A stretch of DNA of 14,451 nt. It comes from CAZNQW01 sp964575225. GTDB taxonomy: Bacteria; Chloroflexota; Anaerolineae; JAAYZQ01. Under the pieces are notes generated by a model. That model worked only from the letters and a program-made list of their open reading frames with translations, searched no databases and was not told the DNA's origin. This document shows, one piece after another, positions 1-6,355 of this stretch; position 1 is the first letter of the stretch; each line of letters starts with the position of its first letter. A program made the position numbers and the translations under genes. The DNA lies in contig CAZNQW010000090.1 in the NCBI GenBank assembly GCA_964575225.1, positions 1 through 14,451 of the forward strand, given 5' to 3'.

Positions 1-6
1 TAAAGA

Positions 7-50
7 GTCCACTTTTCGGCTTTAAACTGTCCACTTTTCAACTTTAAATC
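7..50. repeat. Two-copy 22-bp imperfect tandem repeat at left edge (possible IS end)
   Basis: Two adjacent 22-nt units (7-28 and 29-50) both begin GTCCACTTTTC and continue with CTTTAAA. They differ at the two bases after the shared start (GG versus AA) and at the last two bases. Bases 1-4 (TAAA) match the equivalent part of a preceding unit, so the array may run off the left edge. The stretch is much more AT-rich than the rest of the window. Multiple short terminal repeats containing a GTCCACTTTT-like core are known from the ends of IS21-type elements, so this could be the end of an insertion sequence at which the assembly broke. No transposase is visible, and the repeats could instead be operators for the promoter at 69-97. 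Confidence 0.5.
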
Positions 51-68
51 ACATCCTGAGATCGGCGC

Positions 69-97
69 TTGACAATTCATGGGTAACATGTTAGAAT
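69..97 (+). promoter_or_regulatory. Sigma-70-type promoter for the family 5 binding protein
   Basis: A perfect -35 box TTGACA (69-74) is followed after 17 bases by TAGAAT (92-97), which matches the -10 consensus at five of six positions. Transcription would start around 102-105. This leaves a leader of about 170 nt before the lipoprotein start at 277. The promoter lies inside the long open frame that begins at 79, which argues that the ATG at 79 is not the real start. Confidence 0.75.
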
Positions 98-217
98 GCA
101 TAATTGTGAAACGGCATTTTGTGCTTCTGCGAAGTGTATCCCTTTTTGTTGAGAACCGCGTAAGGGGCGTTGCAGAGAGGAGGTGGTGGTCACTCGGCCA
201 GAGATGTCAGTTCGTAG

Positions 218-239
218 GCCAGGAGGCCATTGGCCTGGC
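218..239 (+). promoter_or_regulatory. Small hairpin in the 5' leader of the binding-protein gene
   Basis: GCCAGG (218-223) pairs with CCTGGC (234-239). An alternative nested pairing is AGGCC (224-228) with GGCCT (232-236), so the segment can form two mutually exclusive short stems. It sits in the untranslated leader between the promoter at 69-97 and the start codon at 277. The remaining leader shows no recognisable riboswitch or coding region. A regulatory role is only inferred. Confidence 0.3.
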
Positions 240-276
240 TCAGGTTCCAAGTACACAAGAGAGGAGAATGAGCAGA

Positions 277-2013
277 ATGTCCACGAGAAAATTCCAACTG
301 GCTGTAGCGTTACTGATCGTCCTTAGTATGCTGCTGGCATCCTGCGGGGCTACACCCGAGCCTCAGGTCATTGAAAAGGTTGTGACCCAGGTTGTTCAGG
401 AGACGGTCATGGTGGAAGGCACCCCCCAGATCGTTGAAAAGGTGGTGACCGAACAGGTGGTCGTCAAAGAGACCGTCGTTGTAGAACAAGAAGTCCCCGC
501 CGAAGCCGAGGCCAAAGAGTTCGTCGTTGGAGTTGCGTTCGACCAGGCAACCTTGGACCCGGGTCGCGGTTTCGAGATCACGGGCGGTATGGTTCACAAG
601 GCCACGTATAACACTCTCGTAACCTGGGCCGACGACAGCGTCAGCGAGCTTGTGCCCGACCTGGCTGAGAGCTGGGAAGTGAGCGACGGTGGCAGGGTGT
701 TCACTTTCAAGCTGCGGGATGGTGTCAAGTTCCACAGTGGGAACCCCTTGACCGCAGCCGACGTCAAGTGGTCCTGGGACCGCGCCATGGGTCTCAAGGG
801 GAACCCATCCTTCCTATTCGAAGGTGTGGTCAGCATCGAAGCCCCCGACGATCTCACCGTCGTCGTGACCAAAGACACCCCCGACCCAGCTTTTTTGGCC
901 AAGTCGACCTTTGGTGTGTTCTCGGTGCTGGATAGCAAAACCGTCACCGAGCACGGCGGCACCACCGGTCCCGATGCCGACACAACCGACAAGGCCGAAG
1001 AATGGCTCAACCAGAATTCGGCCGGCACGGGCCCCTTTATTCTCAAGAGCTGGGTAGCCGAGACCGAAGTCGTTGTGGAAAAGTTTGATGATTATTGGCG
1101 AGGTCCGGCCTACTTTGACCGCGTCATCTATCGCAACATTCCCGACACAGCAACCCAGAAACTGACCCTTGAAGCCGGCGGTATTGACCTTGCCGTCGAG
1201 CTAAGCAGCGACCAAATCGCCGCGCTCAAGCAGAATCCCGAGATCAAGGTGGTCGAGGGTCAAGGCACCGACATGTTCTTCCTGCTGTGCAACGCCAACC
1301 CCGACCTGACTGATGGCATCATGAGCGATAACCTCGTCCGCAACGCCATCCGCTACGCTCTGGATTACGAGGGCCTGCGCGCGCTGGCTGGCGGTTCGGC
1401 CATCACACCGGCTACCATCGTACCCTTTGGCTTCCTGGGTGCTTGGGGTCCCGACAAGGCTTACAAACGTGACCTGGAAAAGGCCAAGGCCCTGCTGGCC
1501 GAAGCCGGGTATCCCGAGGGCTTTGACATCGATATGGAATATCCCACCAAGTTCACCCGGGCCGGCATCGACTTTGACATCTTTGCTGAAAAGGTGCAGG
1601 CCGACCTGGCCGAAGTGGGCATTAACGTTACCCTCAAGCCCGGCGAGCTGATGACCGTGTTGGCCAACTATCGCGATGGCACCGAAGGCTTCTCCTTCTG
1701 GATGTGGGGCGCGGACTACTATGACGTCTCGGACTATCTCGAGTTCCTGCCCGAGGGCATTGTTGGTCTCCGCGCCCAGTGGACTGACGACCGGGCAGAT
1801 CAGACCATCAAGGACCTCCGCGACGCTGCCGCGATCGAGATGGACAATGCCGTGCGTGTCGAACTGTGGGGCGAGATCCAGGCCTACCTGCAGACGAGCA
1901 GCCCCTTTGTCCCGCTCATCCAGCCGGGCGCCGTCGTGGCCCACCGGCAGTGGTTGAAGGGCTATGTGTTTAACGAGTCCTGGAAGGTGGACCCGTACCT
2001 GGTAGCCAAATAG
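277..2013 (+). CDS. ABC transporter substrate-binding lipoprotein, solute-binding family 5 (DppA/OppA-like)
   Basis: Extracytoplasmic receptor of a peptide/nickel/opine-class ABC importer, anchored to the outer face of the membrane by a lipid on Cys23. From ATG 277 (578 aa) there is a short basic start (MSTRKFQ), a hydrophobic stretch and the lipobox LLASC. A Val/Thr/Glu-rich repetitive linker (about residues 25-80) leads to the family 5 domain. Its family motifs include LVPDLAESWEVSDGG, FTFKLRDGVKFHSG and LTAADVKWSWDRA. The C-terminus (SPFVPLIQPGAVVAHR) is typical. The frame opens at 79, but the first 66 codons overlap the promoter and have no signal peptide. GGAG at 263-266 sits 10 nt before ATG 277; ATG 268 is too close to it. 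No permease or ATPase partner is present, and a terminator follows, so the gene is an orphan receptor here. The ligand is not predictable. Confidence 0.93.
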   Translation: MSTRKFQLAVALLIVLSMLLASCGATPEPQVIEKVVTQVVQETVMVEGTPQIVEKVVTEQVVVKETVVVEQEVPAEAEAKEFVVGVAFDQATLDPGRGFEITGGMVHKATYNTLVTWADDSVSELVPDLAESWEVSDGGRVFTFKLRDGVKFHSGNPLTAADVKWSWDRAMGLKGNPSFLFEGVVSIEAPDDLTVVVTKDTPDPAFLAKSTFGVFSVLDSKTVTEHGGTTGPDADTTDKAEEWLNQNSAGTGPFILKSWVAETEVVVEKFDDYWRGPAYFDRVIYRNIPDTATQKLTLEAGGIDLAVELSSDQIAALKQNPEIKVVEGQGTDMFFLLCNANPDLTDGIMSDNLVRNAIRYALDYEGLRALAGGSAITPATIVPFGFLGAWGPDKAYKRDLEKAKALLAEAGYPEGFDIDMEYPTKFTRAGIDFDIFAEKVQADLAEVGINVTLKPGELMTVLANYRDGTEGFSFWMWGADYYDVSDYLEFLPEGIVGLRAQWTDDRADQTIKDLRDAAAIEMDNAVRVELWGEIQAYLQTSSPFVPLIQPGAVVAHRQWLKGYVFNESWKVDPYLVAK

Positions 2014-2022
2014 GCTGTATCC

Positions 2023-2066
2023 GGGATGTGGTGGACTCGGTTCGAGTCCACCACATCCCTTCATTT
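2023..2066 (+). terminator. Strong intrinsic-terminator-like hairpin after the binding-protein gene
   Basis: The arms 2023-2039 and 2043-2059 are perfect reverse complements (17 bp) around a 3-nt loop; if the last pair opens, 16 bp enclose 5 nt. The stem starts 9 bases after the TAG stop and is followed by the T-rich run TTCATTT. The U-tract is short, but the stem is far stronger than any other hairpin in the window. It probably separates the binding-protein transcript from the next gene. Confidence 0.8.
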
Positions 2067-2103
2067 ATGCCAGATGCGAGATCGGTCAAGCGCAGGGGTT
2101 CCC

Positions 2104-3141
2104 ATGGCCAAGATCGTCTTTTTGGCGCCGCTCACAGGACCCGAATCGGTCGTCGGCCTGCCGATGATGCAGGTTGTTGCGCTGGCTGTGGAGCAGGCCA
2201 ATGGGCGCGCCGACTGCCCGTTTCCCATTGACCTGTTGGCGCTAGACGATGAGGCCGATCCGGGCCGAGCGCAGGTCCTTGCCGCCGAACTGGTCGCCGA
2301 CGATGACGTTCTTGGCGTAGTGGGGCACAAAAACAGCGGTCCCTCGGCTGCTGCCGGCAGGATCTATGCCGCGGGTGGGGTGGCGCAGATCAGCCCTTCA
2401 TCCACCAACTCGGACCTGGCGCGGCAGGGCTGGTCGACCTTCTTCCGGGTGTGCGCCGACAACGACGCCCAGGCCGCCGCAGCCGCCGTCTTTGCACTAG
2501 GCACCCTCCAAACCCACCGCGTGGGCATCGTCCATGATGGCACGGATTATGGCCAACCGCTGGCCGAGACTTTTGGTGCGGCTGTGAAGCGCGGTGGCGC
2601 AGAGATCGCCTGGGTCGAACCAATCCGCCTGGGGCAGCGGGACTTTTGCGATGCCGCTCGTCGCCTGGCCGATACGGAGGTCGATCTCATCTACATGGGC
2701 TTGACCGAGATTGAGAGTTCCTTCCTGGTTCGCTCCTTGCGCGCCGCAGGCGTGGACGCTCGCCTATTGGGGGCCGATGGAGGCCGGCAGTCGCCCTTTC
2801 CGCAGATGGCGGGCGACGCTGCCGAAGGTGTGTACGAGACCTATGCCGGGGCCGATACCCAGGCGACGGAGCAGGGTCGTGAGTTCTTGGCAACCTACGA
2901 AGGGTGGAACGGTCGCTGCCCCATTTTCGGATCCGAAGTGTACGACGCGGCTTGCCTTTTGCTGGACGCCATTTGCCGTGCCGGCACTCCAGACCGCAGC
3001 ATGGTGCTAGAGGCAGTACGCAAAGTGGATGGCTACCGCGGGGTGACCGGGCCCATCCGGTTCGAACCCAACGGCAACCGCCGGGATGCCCAGGTGACGA
3101 TCTGGCAGGTACGACAGGGCGAGATGGTATCGCTGGTCTAA
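2104..3141 (+). CDS. Type 1 periplasmic-binding-fold protein (LivK/AmiC-like) without signal peptide
   Basis: A 345-aa protein of the Leu/Ile/Val-binding (Peripla_BP_6) family. It begins MAKIVFLAPLTGPESVVG, the usual first strand and ligand loop, and continues with LGVVGHKNSGPSAAAGRIY, the ISPSSTNSDLA loop, GIVHDGTDYGQPLAE at the lobe crossover and VDLIYMGLTEIE. It ends with the family's FEPNGNRRDAQVTIWQV strand. No signal peptide or lipobox precedes the fold, and the upstream in-frame codons (from 2026) run through the terminator and are not hydrophobic. The protein is therefore predicted to be cytosolic, like the sensor AmiC, or to be a receptor that lost its leader. The start ATG 2104 follows AGGGG at 2094-2098. 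A clear paralog lies at 3767-4843 and shares an AGTPDR motif and the same domain order. No permease genes are adjacent. Family is certain; role is not. Confidence 0.87.
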   Translation: MAKIVFLAPLTGPESVVGLPMMQVVALAVEQANGRADCPFPIDLLALDDEADPGRAQVLAAELVADDDVLGVVGHKNSGPSAAAGRIYAAGGVAQISPSSTNSDLARQGWSTFFRVCADNDAQAAAAAVFALGTLQTHRVGIVHDGTDYGQPLAETFGAAVKRGGAEIAWVEPIRLGQRDFCDAARRLADTEVDLIYMGLTEIESSFLVRSLRAAGVDARLLGADGGRQSPFPQMAGDAAEGVYETYAGADTQATEQGREFLATYEGWNGRCPIFGSEVYDAACLLLDAICRAGTPDRSMVLEAVRKVDGYRGVTGPIRFEPNGNRRDAQVTIWQVRQGEMVSLV

Positions 3142-3144
3142 CGT

Positions 3145-3160
3145 CTGGCGCATGCGCCAG
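3145..3160. promoter_or_regulatory. Perfect 16-bp palindrome between binding-fold gene and glutaredoxin gene
   Basis: CTGGCGCATGCGCCAG is a perfect palindrome starting 3 bases after the TAA at 3139-3141. As RNA it makes a 6-bp GC-rich stem with a CATG loop but has no following U-run, so it is a poor intrinsic terminator. As DNA it could be an operator or a processing signal for the gene that starts at about 3179. Function is inferred only. Confidence 0.45.
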
Positions 3161-3178
3161 TAGAAAGCGCAGCACCCA

Positions 3179-3721
3179 TTGATCCATCCCGAAATCATTC
3201 TTTATTCGCTAAACACCAACTACCGCACTCCGACCTGACAGGAATGCTGCCGGGTGAGAGAGTTTCTCTCCGCACGCAACATTCCATTCACCGAGCGCAA
3301 TATCCGGCGCGATCCCGAGGCCAAGGCCGAGTTGCTGGCGCTGACGGGCAACTTGGTCGTGCCGGTGGTGGTTGCCGGCGACCGGCACGTGGTGGGCTTT
3401 GCGCCCGAATGGCTGGAATCGATCGCAGCGTTCGAGAGCCAGCACACAGTGGTCGAACCGCCCCGCGATTCGGCGTCGTTGGAACAGGGCGACATGGCCG
3501 CACGCGCTCAGGCCGACCTGGAAACCACCGTCGGCGACCTCCTGGCCCGCGTGCGCGAGGAGCTGGTCTACAATGCCGCCAAGGGGCAGGGACCCTACCG
3601 GCAGGGCATGCACGACGGGTTGCGCTTTGCCGAGGAAGCCCTGGCAAGCATTCTGCAATCGTACACCGGCGAGTCCGATCTGCCCGCGGGGCCAGACAAA
3701 GTAATGCGGATAGACGCATAG
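3179..3721 (+). CDS. Candidate selenoprotein: glutaredoxin-like protein with UxxC redox motif (in-frame TGA at 3236-3238)
   Basis: From TTG 3179 the frame encodes the first strand of a glutaredoxin fold (PEIILYSL), then the in-frame TGA, then QECCRVREFLSARNIPF. Aligned to the usual glutaredoxin pattern CPYCRKVREFL, the TGA falls exactly on the first catalytic Cys, giving U20-Q-E-C23. The rest of the fold follows: strand FTERNI, helix DPEAKAELLALTG, the cis-Pro segment LVVPVVV (Pro62), GDRHVVGF and helix APEWLESI. A helical extension of about 95 residues then runs to the TAG (180 aa with Sec). A SECIS-like hairpin starts 12 nt after the TGA. TGA is an ordinary stop elsewhere in the window, so recoding must be local. 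A call starting at GTG 3254 would lack strand 1 and the redox motif. No strong ribosome site precedes TTG 3179, so the start is the weakest part. It probably acts as a cytosolic thiol/selenol oxidoreductase. Alternatives are a nonsense mutation or a sequencing error. Confidence 0.75.
3251..3276 (+). promoter_or_regulatory. Bacterial SECIS-like hairpin downstream of the in-frame TGA
   Basis: GAGAGA (3256-3261) pairs with TCTCTC (3265-3270), leaving a 3-nt apical loop GTT (3262-3264). Below this, G3254 can pair with C3271 with T3255 bulged out, and further weaker pairs extend to 3251/3276. The loop begins 24 nt after the TGA, inside the range known for bacterial SECIS elements, and its first bases are GU. 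The bulged U six bases before the loop G closely resembles the SelB-binding part of the E. coli fdhF SECIS, where a bulged U lies five bases before the critical GU. The hairpin lies within the coding sequence, as bacterial elements do. Confidence 0.7.
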
Positions 3722-3766
3722 CATTTCGGCAGAATCTATATCGTTGGCCAAGGAAGGCGTAGCAAC

Positions 3767-4843
3767 GTGAAAACAAAAATCAAGCTCGGGCACAGCGTGC
3801 CCCTTTCGGGAGAAGAGGGCACACACGGAAGGGCCGCCGACATGGCGGTCCAATTGGCCGTTCGGCAGGCCAACGAACGTGGCAATCTGCCGTTTGAACT
3901 CGTCCTGGTATCGCTGGATGACGAGTACTCGGAAAAAGTGGGCGAGCAGGTGGCCTGCCAGCTCGGCGCCGATCCCGAGGTATTTGGCGTCGTCGGGCCT
4001 TTCAATAGCGTGCCCACTCAGGGCGCCGGCCCCATCTTTAACAAAGCCGGGCTAGTGCACATTTGCCCGGCGGCTTCGAACCCGGACCTTTCGCGCGAGG
4101 GATGGAAGACCTTTTTCCGGGTAGTGGCCTCCGACGACGTTCAGGGCCGTGAAGCTGCCAAATGCGCCGTCCATATGGTTCATGCCCGGCGGATTGCTGT
4201 GTTGCACGACAAGACCGCTTTTGGACAACCGCTGGCCGAAATTGTCGCCGACGAGGCACGGCAGCAGGGCGCGGAGATCGTCCTGTTCGAGGGCATCGAC
4301 CGCGGCCAGCGTCGGTTCCCCGACACGGCCCGCCGCATCCTCGAAGCAGACCCCGACCTGATCTACTTCGGGCTGATCGAGGCCGAGGGATCGGCCATGG
4401 CTCACGAGCTGCGGGCAGCGGGCGTGATCGCATCCTACATGGGCGCCGATGGGCTCAAGCCCTCCCGCTACCTGGAGACACCGGAGGTGGAGGTGGTGGG
4501 CCCCTATTATACCAGCGCCAGCGCCAACGCCCGCCAGCGCCCCTCGGCAGCCGATTTCAACCGCGCCTACTCCGAAGCATTTCCCGAATACGCAGGCTAT
4601 TCGATTTATACCGTGGAAGCCTACGACGCCGCCAACATTCTGATCGATGCCCTGCGGCGGGCAGGCACTCCCGACCGCGCGGCGATCTTGCACCAAGTGG
4701 CTGCCACCCACGGGTTTGCTGGGGCCAGCGGGTCGATCACTTTTTCGCCCACCGGCGAGCGGCTGAACCCCGTCATCGACTGTTACGTGGTTGAACAGGG
4801 AGCGCTACGATTCCTGGGTGCAACCACAGATCTTTTGAACTAA
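3767..4843 (+). CDS. Second type 1 periplasmic-binding-fold protein (LivK/AmiC-like) without signal peptide
   Basis: A 358-aa Peripla_BP_6 protein. It starts at GTG 3767, 9 nt after a good AGGAAGG site (3751-3757). The fold begins at once (KIKLGHSVPLSGEEGTHG), with FGVVGPFNSVPTQGAGPIF, the ICPAASNPDLSREGW loop, IAVLHDKTAFGQPLAE, DPDLIYFGLIEAEGS and the closing ITFSPTGERLNPVIDCYVV. There is no signal peptide or lipobox, so it is predicted to be cytosolic. It is clearly paralogous to the protein at 2104-3141, and the two flank the glutaredoxin-like gene. No permease, ATPase or fused regulator domain is nearby. Possible roles are a small-molecule sensor (AmiC-like), a soluble binding protein or a receptor that has lost export; the sequence does not decide between them. 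Confidence 0.88.
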   Translation: MKTKIKLGHSVPLSGEEGTHGRAADMAVQLAVRQANERGNLPFELVLVSLDDEYSEKVGEQVACQLGADPEVFGVVGPFNSVPTQGAGPIFNKAGLVHICPAASNPDLSREGWKTFFRVVASDDVQGREAAKCAVHMVHARRIAVLHDKTAFGQPLAEIVADEARQQGAEIVLFEGIDRGQRRFPDTARRILEADPDLIYFGLIEAEGSAMAHELRAAGVIASYMGADGLKPSRYLETPEVEVVGPYYTSASANARQRPSAADFNRAYSEAFPEYAGYSIYTVEAYDAANILIDALRRAGTPDRAAILHQVAATHGFAGASGSITFSPTGERLNPVIDCYVVEQGALRFLGATTDLLN

Positions 4844-4865
4844 CACGACCAAAAAGAGAGAGATT

Positions 4866-6026
4866 ATGAAACCGTTAGCAATCGGCCCCCTGCAAACAGC
4901 CCACTCGGGCATCCGAGAAGTCGTCAACGTAGCCATCACTGTACCCGACGCCATCCGCCTAGAAGTGGGCCAGCCCAACTTTGAGACCCCTGCGCATATT
5001 GTCGAAGCGACGGCCCAAGCCGTGCGCGAAGGCGCGACCAAGTACACCGCCACCGCAGGCATCCTGAGCCTGCGCGAGCGAATTGTCGAAAAGCTGGCTG
5101 CGGTAAACCGGATTCAGACCGATCCCAGCCGGGTCAACGTCACCGTCGGCGGAGTGGGGGGCATTGCTGCTGCCCTGCTGGCCCTGCTTGAAGATGGCGA
5201 CGAGGTCCTTGTGCCCGATCCGGCTTGGCCCAACTACCGGTTGGAGCTCAGTTACTCGCCTGCCAAGACGGTGTACTACCCCTTGCACGCGGCCCTCGAC
5301 TTTGCGCCCGATCTGAATCAACTGGAGAGCCTGATCACGCCGCGCACCAAGCTGCTGATCATCAACTCACCCTGCAACCCTACCGGCGCCGTCTTTAGCC
5401 GCGAAGTCATTGAAGGGCTGGTCCGGCTATGCCAAAAGTACGACCTTTATCTCCTGTCGGATGAGTGCTACGACGAGATCGTCTTTGAGGGACGGCACAT
5501 CTCTCCTGCTTCCTTCTGGGACGATGGACACGTGATCTCGGTGTATACCTTCTCCAAGACCTATGCGATGACCGGCTACCGGGTGGGCTATGTGGTCACC
5601 AATGCACAGATGGCCGACGTCATCAACAAGATCTTGGAAGCGACCATGTCGTGTGCGACCAGTTTTGCCCAGATCGCCGCCGAAGCCGCGCTGACCGGAC
5701 CGCGAGAGCCGGTGTTGGAAATGCTGGCTGCCTATCGCCGTCGCCGCGACTTGGTGGACGGCCTGCTGCGCCAATTCGATATGTGGACGTCTACCCCTCG
5801 CGGCGCCTTCTACGCCATGGCCGACGTATCCAAGAGTGGCCTCGACTCGCGGACCTTTGCCTTCAAGCTGCTGGATGAGACCAAAGTAGCGGTTGCCCCG
5901 GGTACTGCCTTTGGTCAAGCCGCAGCCGATATGGTCCGGATCTCGTTGGCTTCATCTGACGATGACCTGCAGGAAGGCATCCAGCGCATGGATGCCTTCA
6001 TTTCCAAGCTGGCGACTGGCGGCTAG
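4866..6026 (+). CDS. Class I/II PLP-dependent aminotransferase (AspC/PatA-like)
   Basis: A 386-aa fold-type I aminotransferase that would move an amino group between an amino acid and a 2-oxo acid in the cytosol. Family landmarks are LEVGQPNFETPAHI near the N-terminus, NSPCNPTG (Asn171, PLP ring and substrate contact), LSDECYDEIVF (Asp199 to the pyridine N; Tyr202), TFSKTYAMTGYRVGY (Lys231 as the Schiff-base lysine; Arg239 to the phosphate) and DMVRISLASS (Arg358, substrate carboxylate). Length is normal and every key residue is present. Start ATG 4866 follows AG-rich AGAGAGAG 22 nt after the preceding gene's stop, so it is probably cotranscribed. The substrate is not resolvable among Asp, aromatic or branched-chain types. 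The stop TAG (6024-6026) abuts an ABC ATPase relic. Confidence 0.93.
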   Translation: MKPLAIGPLQTAHSGIREVVNVAITVPDAIRLEVGQPNFETPAHIVEATAQAVREGATKYTATAGILSLRERIVEKLAAVNRIQTDPSRVNVTVGGVGGIAAALLALLEDGDEVLVPDPAWPNYRLELSYSPAKTVYYPLHAALDFAPDLNQLESLITPRTKLLIINSPCNPTGAVFSREVIEGLVRLCQKYDLYLLSDECYDEIVFEGRHISPASFWDDGHVISVYTFSKTYAMTGYRVGYVVTNAQMADVINKILEATMSCATSFAQIAAEAALTGPREPVLEMLAAYRRRRDLVDGLLRQFDMWTSTPRGAFYAMADVSKSGLDSRTFAFKLLDETKVAVAPGTAFGQAAADMVRISLASSDDDLQEGIQRMDAFISKLATGG

Positions 6027-6047
6027 CCCGTTCTACTGTCGCTGGCG

Positions 6048-6320
6048 ATGAAGCCGCAGATCATGCTTTTTGACAAGGTCGCGTCGGCACTCGACCCCGA
6101 GTTGATTGGCGGAGTTTTGGCCGAGATGAAACAGCTGGCCGAGGAAGGCATGACCATGATCGCCGTCACCCACAAGATTGGCTTTGCCCGCGAGGTGGGT
6201 TCGCGTCTCGTCTTTCTCAGTGAAGGCCAGATTGTCGAACAGGGTCCCTGCAGCCAGGTACTCAGCAATCCGCAGGAGGCCAGGACCAAGCAGTTCCTGG
6301 CTGCCATTCTGCAGCACTAG
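6048..6320 (+). pseudogene. C-terminal relic of a polar amino-acid ABC transporter ATPase (GlnQ/HisP-like)
   Basis: The 90-codon frame matches only the last third of a GlnQ-type ATPase: MKPQIMLFD (Walker B), SALDPELIGGVLAEMKQLA (D-loop region), TMIAVTHKIGFAREV (switch His) and the normal tail with NPQEARTKQFLAAIL. Walker A, Q-loop and the LSGGQ signature are absent. The Walker B consensus LFDEPTSALDP has become LFDKVASALDP, so the catalytic Glu is Lys. Just upstream, bases 6026-6034 read Ala-Arg-Ser in another frame, as in the normal IARSLAMKP segment, which hints at an additional frameshift. The homologous DNA begins at the aminotransferase stop codon, so a deletion junction is likely. It cannot be a working ATPase alone. 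Confidence 0.82.
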
Positions 6321-6355
6321 GCAGTAACACTTTGATCGTACGAGGAGATTGTAGC

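Noticed and set aside
79..276. 66-codon N-terminal extension of the binding protein from ATG 79
   Set aside because: It overlaps the promoter at 69-97, has no signal peptide of its own and would bury the lipobox leader; ATG 277 with GGAG at 10 nt gives a classic lipoprotein start.
346..510. Repeated Val/Glu codons in the lipoprotein linker as a DNA repeat or CRISPR-like array
   Set aside because: The units are irregular in length and sequence and are explained by the low-complexity linker typical of these lipoproteins.
1201..2064. 287-codon open frame on the minus strand over the family 5 binding protein
   Set aside because: It is antisense to a confident gene, crosses the terminator hairpin and has no recognisable domain.
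2026..2103. 26-codon extension of the first LivK-like protein
   Set aside because: It is translated from the terminator hairpin, is not hydrophobic and has no ribosome site; ATG 2104 begins exactly at the first strand of the fold.
3179..3206. Possible promoter TTGATC-N16-TTTATT before the glutaredoxin-like gene
   Set aside because: Both boxes match poorly and lie inside the proposed coding region.
3254..3721. GTG 3254 as the real start of the glutaredoxin-like gene (155 aa)
   Set aside because: This form would lack strand 1 and the redox motif, while the missing parts are present in frame just upstream across the TGA; no ribosome site stands out before 3254. It remains the fallback if Sec is disproved.
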